Of a DNA stretch of 64,000 nt, positions 56,481 through 64,000 are shown in pieces. The first letter of the stretch is position 1. Each line of letters opens with the position of its first letter. Below the pieces are notes generated by a model. It was not told where the DNA came from. It did no database searches and was given only the letters and a program-made list of their open reading frames with translations. Position numbers and translations under genes: made by a program. The stretch covers positions 20,893,387 to 20,957,386 of the forward strand of contig OU612069.1 of NCBI GenBank assembly GCA_914767715.1. The letters are read 5' to 3'. Origin of the DNA: Membranipora membranacea (Eukaryota > Bryozoa > Gymnolaemata > Cheilostomatida > Membraniporidae).

Positions 56481-58522
56481 CCCAACCTGCTACAATCGAT
56501 ATTTAAATTGGGCTACTTACCTTATGTACCAAATTTCTTTTACTCCGTCTACATAATGGAAAAGAATGAGAATCAATACATTAAATAAACAGGATCTCTT
56601 CAATCTGTATCGATATATAATATCTTCAAGGGCATATCTAGAGCGAAATGTTGGAACTATTTGTAGGAAGGTTTACTAATCACCATGCCCGCTTTGATTA
56701 TATATTACCATTGTTCAATATTAACCAGTGGTGCTTATATATTTATCTAATCAATGTGGAGTATCAATTGACAAGGTCAGTTTGTAGAAAATAAAGTAAT
56801 AAATACCTAACAGCTTTTTCATTATGAGTGCTTCGCAATAACCACATCAATATTGACATGTACACATATAAAAGGATCCATATTGATTATCTTACGATAT
56901 TCAATATTGACATGTAGCCTAGGCGTATATAAATGGCTCCACTTTGATCTATAACATGTACAACCGTATTCAGTCTGCATAAATTAAAGCATACCTAACA
57001 ACTACTTTATATGAGTAGTATATTACCTTATTCAATATTAACCAGAATTGCTCATATTTATTTAATAGTGTGGAGTATCAGCTCCACAATTATGTTATAT
57101 ATATATATGCTATATAGGAGGAATATTACCTGAACATTGTCGGTTTTGTCTTCTAGCTCTGTCTCTGAGTGAAAGGACTGGAATGGCTACCACAACTGTT
57201 TGTATAGCATACTGCAGGCATCTTAGCTTATGTGCACTAACTCAACATTTGTGTCAGGCATGAGCTCCACAGGCCTTCCTGTTATCAAAATTCTGTGGGC
57301 CTATCAACTAGTGTCCATATAAGGGCGTTATCATGCATAAACATTTCTACTGTATAGTACCATTTCCATGCTATCAAAATTGGGAGCCTAGTATAGTAGT
57401 GATGATAGAAAGAGAGCACTCAGCAGTTAATGCATGTCTTATATAGTAGTACTCGACAATAATGCTAGGAATAGAGTGCTCCACATTATTGAATTTTATC
57501 ACATAATCTTACAACATAAGTCGCGGGTTGTACGGTGTATGATTTTGGTCATGTGGGTTTTTTGATGTTACATCGCTCAGAACGTCCTTGCATCGCTGAA
57601 TCCTGTCATCTTTTCTCGTAAAAATTACTAGTCTATTTTATTTTTTCAATGGGAGAGATCATAAAATGTTAGCCAACGCCCCGAATAAACTCTGCATGGA
57701 TATTTCCATATTTTCTTAGGCACATAGGGGAGGTCCACTAGCCTCGCATACTTTTTGGGCATAGCCTTAGAATTGACAACAACTCCAAAAATCAAGGTTC
57801 CAAGTCCAGATGATTTCTATCAACACTGTTTGTGGTTAAAATCGCTGTGACCCTTATGCAAGCAAATGCAGACTTGTATACATAAACGTGCCTATATTGC
57901 TGGCTGTGTGTTTCTACAATTTTTAATTGTGCCTTAGTTAATTTTACAACTAACCTGTAATATATTTGATGAGCAATCAAGGCTTTCTACTTCACGACCT
58001 GTTATAAATAGCCTATACAATCATTGTACGATTTAAGAATACTCTTTATCTACTGCCTATGAAATACGACATCACTGTAATTATTCTGCATTAATGCTTC
58101 ACAAGGTTTCACAGATACACAAAATTTGTCATCTCAATTTGGGGCAGACAACTTCAAATTTGAAACAGGTTTTATATTTATGAGTAATTTATGGGCCAGT
58201 GCTACCCTCAACTTGCACAGGGCCTGGATGGTGATATCAGTCAAATATAGTGTGGAGCCTTTTTAAGACTCCACAATTTTGATGGGCTCGACAACTGGGG
58301 CCAAAAACAGAGCAGTACTCCATAAAAGGATAATCTAGATCTATATATATATGAATGACTTATTGTCTAGGGTTTTTATGGGTACAATAGTGGGATATAT
58401 CATATGACACTTTATTGCACAAATGTCTGTATATATATAGATATATATATATAAATATATATATAGAGATTAGAGCCGATGGAATGTGAAGAGCTGACTT
58501 CAGAGGAGCTAGAGTCAGCAAG
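56481..58522. other. AT-rich, no recognised gene; local degenerate repeats
   Basis: Similar blocks recur: ATTCAATATTAACCAG and TGTGGAGTATCA near 56715-56770 and 57030-57080, and CAATATTGACATGTA twice near 56850-56920. No exon is recognised. Confidence 0.5.
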
Positions 58523-58723
58523 CTAGCCAGTACCATACCAGGTACTACCCCAGGTCCATAAGCCCCAGCCCGTCCCCTCTCCATCACCAACTAAATCATT
58601 AACATCCACTACTTCCTTCTCTTCAAAGACTTCCGCTCCACTATCCAGCTCAGATAGTATATCCTGCAGCAGTGGGTAACACTGTATTGGATAAATCTCC
58701 TCCACAATAATCTCACCAGACAA
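58523..58723 (-). CDS. Unrecognised acidic open frame
   Basis: The minus strand reads IVEEIYPIQCYPLLQDILSE then GAEVFEEKEVVDVNDLVGDG and a Trp/Gly-rich end. It has no ATG at its start, and no clear acceptor was found. It could be an internal exon. An (ATT)n tract lies directly upstream. Confidence 0.3.
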   Translation of the reverse strand: MSGEIIVEEIYPIQCYPLLQDILSELDSGAEVFEEKEVVDVNDLVGDGEGTGWGLWTWGSTWYGTG

Positions 58724-58735
58724 AAAAACAAACCC

Positions 58736-58736
<1 letters not shown>

Positions 58737-58773
<37 letters not shown>
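58737..58773. repeat. (AAT)n microsatellite
   Basis: An uninterrupted run of about twelve AAT units. Confidence 0.95.
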
Positions 58774-58776
<3 letters not shown>

Positions 58777-59002
58777 AACATTTATTGTCAGCAACAATTC
58801 ATAAATTCTAATGATTTTCATGATGTGACAAAACATAAATGGCAAAAAAGAAAATAATCCTTACAAAGATACAACAAAAAGACTCTTCTTGGAAATCAGT
58901 GTGGTTGGTTGAAAAATACCTGAGAAGTAAGGAGGTGATAAATTATTAAGAGCATTAAATCCTGCAATGCAAATAAAATATTTGCTTAGTGGTGGTGGTG
59001 AC

Positions 59003-59028
59003 CAAGGAGTTAAAGTCTTTAACTCCTT
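59003..59028. mobile_element. 26-bp palindromic insertion with 8-bp target duplication
   Basis: CAAGGAGTTAAAG and CTTTAACTCCTTG arms are separated by a single T. GTGGTGAC occurs on both sides (58995-59002 and 59029-59036). See the findings. Confidence 0.6.
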
Positions 59029-59210
59029 GTGGTGACAAATGAAAAGGATTATGCTGAACATTGGCCGCAGTGTTCCAGGCTCTTTTTTGCTGAGTGAAAA
59101 TGTGGCATATTATATTTGATGCGCATAAGTTGAAATATATATGAATATCATAAATGAGATAACAGTGAATAAATTGAAAATAAATTAGTTTAGCATAATG
59201 TGTGGTCAAG

Positions 59211-59242
59211 CCAAGGAGTTAAAGACTTTAACTTTAACTCCT
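59211..59242. mobile_element. Second palindromic insertion, ~32 bp
   Basis: CCAAGGAGTTAAAG and CTTTAACTCCTTGG arms are separated by 7 bp. TGGTCAAG occurs on both sides (59203-59210 and 59243-59250), overlapping the last arm bases. Confidence 0.6.
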
Positions 59243-59564
59243 TGGTCAAGCTAGTATTTTTTGAAACCTTATCCAAAACAGTCTTACAATGACAATCCAT
59301 TGGCTGGTTGAGTGGGCCTGACTCCGTCCAGCTTCATTCTTCCTTAACTTTCCTCCCACTTCCTCTCTAAAGTATCTTGGAACATACCATTTTTGGGATT
59401 TTATTTATAAACTTCAAATCTTCATCAGCTCCATTTTAGCTATGTCTTATTTTCACTGTTAAAGCCAAATTTAGGGTAATGTAAATCACAAAAATGATTC
59501 AGCGTGTTTCTAAGTACATTTGAGGTCGGCCTAGATCGAGCTGAGTTGTCACCACGCCACGGCA

Positions 59565-59747
59565 ATGGATTTCAGGATTCCATTCATAGTGTATGCTCTG
59601 TTGAGTGTAGATAATTTGTGTGGCTTGAGGCCAGAAGAGTTAGAGAAGTTTGGACAGTCCAATGCTCACCATAGTGAAAGATACGAAGCCATCGTCAAAA
59701 TCTCATCCCAGAAAAACACAATAAAATTTTCGTTTTTTTTATCACAG
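59565..59747 (+). CDS. Putative first exon of a plus-strand gene
   Basis: It starts at an ATG with MDFRIPFIVYALLSVDNLCG, which resembles a signal peptide, then RPEELEKFGQ, and ends at a strong donor (CAG|GTAAGC) after 61 codons in phase 0. No family is recognised. If real it encodes the start of a secreted or membrane protein. It is one of very few plus-strand coding candidates. Confidence 0.4.
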
Positions 59748-60131
59748 GTAAGCAGATATGGTGTACAAAGCTTGAACCTATTTGATTTCTGATAAATGGT
59801 GCATCCAAACAATGTAATCACTGGAGTTGATAGAGACGCGGTGATGATCGCAGAGAATTGCCGAGGTTACACCAGCATTTGAGAGACACCACCATCAGAT
59901 CTAATGTAAGATTATCAGTTAAACAAATCATAATGATAATGTTTCATATTTTAGTGTTAGTGTTGTTTTATTCTCCTGGAGGGTTATCAAAAAAATGCCT
60001 TCACTTCCAAATTACAGCTGTCTGGCCGTCTGTCTGTCTGTCTGGAAGTGTGAAAATTTGTTAACTTTCGCTTGATAGCTATGAAATATCTCTCAAGACC
60101 ACAATGCAAAAAATCTTCCTCCTCCCCTTAG

Positions 60132-60369
60132 ACAACAGAAAAATTTGGGGATGCATGCGTCCCTTCATAACATTGCTGATACATATGGCGTGACAATGAC
60201 AGCAAAATCTGGCCTTTGTCTGCCAGGAACATTCAAAATATATGGTTGTGACGCGTCAAAATGTCTTGGAAAAATGATTTGTTTCCTTTTAAGAGTTATC
60301 CACCCAAATGAAGATGTCCCAACATCAGAGGAACTGACAATAAATGAAACATTGTATTTCACATTATAA
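60132..60369 (+). CDS. Putative last exon of a plus-strand gene
   Basis: It follows a strong acceptor (TCTTCCTCCTCCCCTTAG) and is open for about 79 codons to a TAA: LHNIADTYGVTMTAKSGLCL, FKIYGCDASKCLGKMICF, VIHPNEDVPTSEEL. Four Cys suggest an extracellular domain. It needs an upstream exon ending in phase 2; the exon at 59565-59747 ends in phase 0, so a middle exon would be required. Not recognised. Confidence 0.4.
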
Positions 60370-61667
60370 GGAGTTTGGCAGTTACACGACTGTTTTTTAT
60401 GGCGTGGAGCGACCTTGTTAGACAACTGGATAGTGGCATAGACGTTTGGATGACTGTTTATAAATTTAAATTGCTGCTTGGACTGTACATAGTTTACAGA
60501 TAGTTTTTCGCTTCTCAATCAATTGCAGAATTTTCATTTTGGTCTGTGTCTATCTTCACCTTTCTGCTTCTCACCAACAATAATACAGACAGGAGAATCT
60601 AAGGAGAGGGAGAACAATGACGATCAAAGTTCACTAAGCTCAAAATAGAATTGAATACAATAGATATAATATATATAATGGACTAGTTTACCGAACAAAG
60701 TATACTTAACAATGAGTCCTTATAGATTTGCTGCGTTATACATAATTATAATATTCGTTTGTTGCTGACTCCTGTTCAACTGTCTCTCCTGCCCCAGCCG
60801 GTGGGGCAAGAGTTATTGGGGGTGGGGGGGAGGGGCTCAGACTATCTCTCCTGCTTCAAAAGTCAAGACAAATGTAACGGATAAAGTACAATTAATGAAC
60901 ACTGCACTTCACCATTTGCTTACCATTGTTAAAGCTAGGAATGCAAGAATAGTTTGGTTCCAGGGATAGCCTAATTTCCTTGTGATAAAGCCTGATGTAG
61001 GGGGCCCTAGCATGGCCCCTAAGCTGCTAGCGGACAGTTGTACTCCAGCTGCTATATTGTAAGTAGTAATACTTGTCCTCTCATAACCTTGATGTCTGTA
61101 AGTAAAAGATATTCATACAGCTTCTTAGACTGGGATTCAGTCCAACAACTTGGAGTTATCTACACAAGTTGGTTGTGTGAGCAGATAAGTAAACGCAATA
61201 ACAAACCAAAACCCATCAGCCAATTGAAACCAAAACACAAGCACATGGGTCCATTTATAAAGGTGAAATGATTGTAATACATGAGTAGATAACACCACAG
61301 AAGCAATATCCAACATCACCAATAATACAGACAAGGCCTCATTGTTGGCCTGAATCCCAGGCTAACATCTTCTCTGACTTCTAATGACTGGTTCAAAGAA
61401 AGGTGAATGCTGCTGAACTGGCAATCAGTGTGTATCAACACAGCCATGTATTGTATAAACACGGAGTTTGACTGGTCAGATAGAGGTAGCAAGTAAAGGC
61501 TATAATTTTGTTGAGAACTGGATTGGGTTCGGTGAACAGAAATTTATTAAATTAATATAGGATTTTATTACTTGAAAGCTTATACCCATCACAGGCATAA
61601 TGTGTCTTCTGTCAGGAGACAATGATATAATGTATGATTGGTGTTAGGAGTTTTAGGACGATGTCAG
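60370..61667. other. No recognised gene
   Basis: Short frames only; one G-rich tract near 60810-60836. Confidence 0.45.
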
Positions 61668-63862
61668 GGTTGGTTGGTTGGTTGGTTGGTTTATTTTGTC
61701 ACAAACATTAGGTATGCTGCGAGATTGAGTGTTTATACTGTTACTTGAGTAGGGAATACCAAAAAGAAACATAAACAAAATGAGTAAAGTAAAGTCTGAC
61801 TTCTAGTGGATTAAAAAATATCTTGCAATATCAAAATCAAGTGTCTGAGGAATGAGTCTTTACCCCAGGCAGTTCTGTATTTAAGGCTGCGATATCTGCC
61901 TGAGGGGAGTTTCTCAAGAAAATTGTTTAAAAAATGTTCGTCATCATGTATTATCTGCAGGGCCAGGTTCTTTGTACGTTTTGATATGACTGAATCTAGG
62001 TCCCCAATATCAAGACCTAGTCTGTCGCCTTGCTTAAAAAACTTTCTCAGAGCTTTCTTGTCTCGTGAATAAATACTAGTGAACAAAATAGGTAGGCAGT
62101 AGGTTAGAATGGATACAATAAAACTTTTAAATAACATGCAGGCTAAAGGCTTTGTACTCTGATAATTAAAGGTTCTGATGACAAACATTCTCTGATTTGC
62201 TTTGGATACAACATTATTGACATGATCTTCGAAACGTAATTTGTTATCAAAGAGAACTCCCAAATATTTAACATTGTCACAAAAATCTATATTTACACCA
62301 TTTAATTCGAGAGTAGGACTGTCAGGTTTATCTCTCTTAGTGGAGAAAAGCATCTCTTGGGTTTTAGAAGGATTAAGTAATAAGTCGAGTTCTTTGCATA
62401 GACCAGAGATTCTATTGATCTCATTAAAATAATTAGACAAGTCATTATTATCAGAGATGCAACCAACAATACAAGTGTCATCAGCATATTTTAAAATAGT
62501 TATATTGCTCTGTTCTGACCTAATCCTATTTGTATACACTGAGAATAATAGAGGACTGAGGACAGAACCCTGGGGTGTTCCTGTGTTGGTGGTGATTGAT
62601 GTTGAGAGAATATTGTTTACTATTGTTCTTTGTGTTCTGCCTGTCAGGAAACTCGACACCCAGTTTGTAACTCTGTAGTCTAGATGTTGCAGTTCTGTGA
62701 GGAGATTACTGACACTGATGGTGTTAAATGCAGACGAGAAGTCGAGAAATAGGCATCTTGCATAGTTGGCAGCTTGAAGGTCTATGTAACTAGTTATTGT
62801 GGTAATAAGGCATAATACTGCATCCTGGGTTGATCTTTTAGCTCGGTAGGCAAATTGGTGATTGTCGAGAGGAGTGTTTTTAACTATATAGCTTTTCAGC
62901 AGACGTTCCATTGTTTTACATAAGCAGCTTGTCAGGGCTATTGGTCGGAAGTGTTTAAGTTGATTTGGCTTGTCAGTTTTTGGCAGTGGTTTGATGATGG
63001 CCGATTTCCAAATATTAGGAGTTGTTTGAGAGTCTAGAGAGAAGTTGAATATATCCGTAATTACAGGCGCTAGTTGGTCAGCACAGAGTTTTAATGCTCT
63101 TGGTATCAGACCATCAGGTCCAGCACCCTTTCTAGAGTTGAGGCGTTTGAGTTGTATCAGAACTGATTTTTCATCTATTATGCAGGGAGGAGCAGTTAGG
63201 TTTTCGTAAGCAGGTTGTGGTGGCTGAGTGTCTTGTTTCTCAAATCTGGCAAAGAAGTTGTTGAGTTCTTCGGGTTGGAAGTTAATATCTGGTTGTGACT
63301 TGGAGTTGCTGGTTGGAAGTCCGCTAATTTTTTTAATGTCGTTCCAAGCGTTTGCAGGATCACTGGCTAAATGTTGTTGGATTTTTAGGGAATATTCTTC
63401 TCTGGCTTTTTTATTTTCTTTTGAGACTTGCTTTTTGAGTTTATGGTAGAGTTTTCTATTTCCATTTTTGTGGGCGTCATGTTTCTCATCTATCATATCC
63501 AGAATGCGCTTTGTAATCCACGGCTTTTTGTTGGCATATTTTTTAACTTCCTTTGGTGGTATGCATAGGTCTGTGCAGAAATTAATGTAGTCAGTTATCG
63601 TTTCAGTCCGCTGGTTGATGTTGTCATTGGCATCTGTGAGATTGTCCCAAAGTGTGGTATCTAAGCATGCTTGAAGATTATCGACATTACTGTCGGAGAA
63701 TGTTCTGCGAGTTGTAAACGTAGGTTTTAATTTAGACAAAGGTTTATAGGATGGCACGAGATGCATAATGTAATGGTCAGAGCTGCCCAGATGGGCTAAT
63801 TGATGACATTGACTGTAGGCACCCTTGATCCTTGTATAGACTTGGTGTTGTATCCCCCCTTT
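61668..63862 (-). mobile_element. 5'-truncated CR1/L2-group LINE
   Basis: The 3' end on the minus strand is TTTGTGACAAAATAAA followed by (CCAA)n (61692-61668). The 5' end stops within the endonuclease: a stop in frame at 63865-63863, then AT-rich sequence. This is the usual 5' truncation produced by target-primed reverse transcription. Confidence 0.85.
61811..63862 (-). CDS. LINE ORF2, end of endonuclease plus reverse transcriptase
   Basis: The frame is open from 63862 to the stop at 61811; the first ATG is at 63766 (651 residues from there). Before that ATG, in frame, come VYTRIKGAYSQC and GSSDHYI, the end of the endonuclease with its SDH motif. RT motifs (counted from the ATG): FRPIAL (273-278), LDFSSAFN (341-348), GTPQGSVLSP (396-405), KYADD (426-430), KYLGVLFDNKL after that. 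No lesion is seen in the RT. The endonuclease is missing except for its last strand, so the copy cannot move by itself. It is clearly a different family from the 14.7-kb LINE. Confidence 0.93.
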   Translation of the reverse strand, partial: KGGIQHQVYTRIKGAYSQCHQLAHLGSSDHYIMHLVPSYKPLSKLKPTFTTRRTFSDSNVDNLQACLDTTLWDNLTDANDNINQRTETITDYINFCTDLCIPPKEVKKYANKKPWITKRILDMIDEKHDAHKNGNRKLYHKLKKQVSKENKKAREEYSLKIQQHLASDPANAWNDIKKISGLPTSNSKSQPDINFQPEELNNFFARFEKQDTQPPQPAYENLTAPPCIIDEKSVLIQLKRLNSRKGAGPDGLIPRALKLCADQLAPVITDIFNFSLDSQTTPNIWKSAIIKPLPKTDKPNQLKHFRPIALTSCLCKTMERLLKSYIVKNTPLDNHQFAYRAKRSTQDAVLCLITTITSYIDLQAANYARCLFLDFSSAFNTISVSNLLTELQHLDYRVTNWVSSFLTGRTQRTIVNNILSTSITTNTGTPQGSVLSPLLFSVYTNRIRSEQSNITILKYADDTCIVGCISDNNDLSNYFNEINRISGLCKELDLLLNPSKTQEMLFSTKRDKPDSPTLELNGVNIDFCDNVKYLGVLFDNKLRFEDHVNNVVSKANQRMFVIRTFNYQSTKPLACMLFKSFIVSILTYCLPILFTSIYSRDKKALRKFFKQGDRLGLDIGDLDSVISKRTKNLALQIIHDDEHFLNNFLEKLPSGRYRSLKYRTAWGKDSFLRHLILILQDIF

Positions 63863-64000
63863 CTAACATGTACTTAGTGATGTTTATAAAGTATTATGAT
63901 AAATACTATAATTGTATTTCTAATATATCATATGTATATTAATTGTAAAATGATATAATTATAATATATATAATATAATATATAATACTTTGAATTATAC
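63863..64000. other. TA-rich flank
   Basis: Almost pure A/T with ATAATATA runs at the window end; nothing coding. Confidence 0.6.

Noticed and set aside
58737-58773. (AAT)n as a LINE tail
   Set aside because: No LINE coding sequence or 3' UTR is found on either side; it reads as a plain microsatellite.
60165-60518. 117-codon minus-strand frame
   Set aside because: It mirrors the plus-strand exon candidate at 60132-60369, which has a strong acceptor and a stop in the right place. The minus frame has no splice support or recognisable motif.

Overview
This is eukaryotic, AT-rich, gene-poor and repeat-dense genomic DNA. Coding segments are short exons bounded by GT/AG splice sites with matching phases, and one 500-N assembly gap is present. 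The best pointer to the organism is at least nine copies of a domain reading VYTRWGRTTC ... GGGVNYQCMSL. This is the non-collagenous domain known from sponge short-chain (spongin-type) collagens, so a sponge is most likely; a cnidarian is the main alternative. Nearly every recognisable gene or element lies on the minus strand.

Layout. 1-3.5 kb: a Mutator-like (MULE) transposase remnant and a gag-like zinc-knuckle remnant. 3.7-31.5 kb: a mosaic of repeated units, including spongin-domain pseudogenes (R2) with their upstream exons (R4), two decayed MADF/BESS genes whose intron-like sequence (R1) recurs, and smaller modules (R3, R5, R6). Into this mosaic are nested a 3.2-kb LINE (14.5-17.7 kb), two short hAT elements with 8-bp target duplications (11.4-12.4 and 20.9-21.6 kb) and a gypsy integrase fragment (23.1-23.8 kb). 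At 25.3-28.3 kb lies a nine-exon DUF7869-type, transposase-like gene that is complete except for two one-base lesions. At 31.8-36.5 kb lies a more decayed multi-exon gene with a related DxNxSxQNKN core.

36.5-45.1 kb holds a kinase C-lobe end with tandem duplications, unrecognised exons, a gypsy gag/RT remnant, and a proline-rich coiled-coil reading frame bracketed by ~170-bp direct repeats. 46.2-49.3 kb is a Tudor-domain gene with a SANT-like last exon and a duplicated internal exon. 51.7-54.7 kb is a multi-exon tyrosine-recombinase gene: zinc finger, RxxE, HxxGHS, Tyr, and an exon made of four 30-bp repeats. Its 5' exon is fused in frame to a LINE endonuclease fragment (54.8-56.1 kb). 59.0-59.25 kb has two tiny palindromic insertions with 8-bp target duplications. 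A plus-strand gene may begin at 59,565. 61.7-63.9 kb is a 5'-truncated LINE with an intact reverse transcriptase.

The genes do not form a pathway. What ties the window together is repeated gain, duplication and decay of transposon-derived and host exons. All assignments come from reading motifs and splice phases by eye. Frameshifts in homopolymers could be assembly errors.
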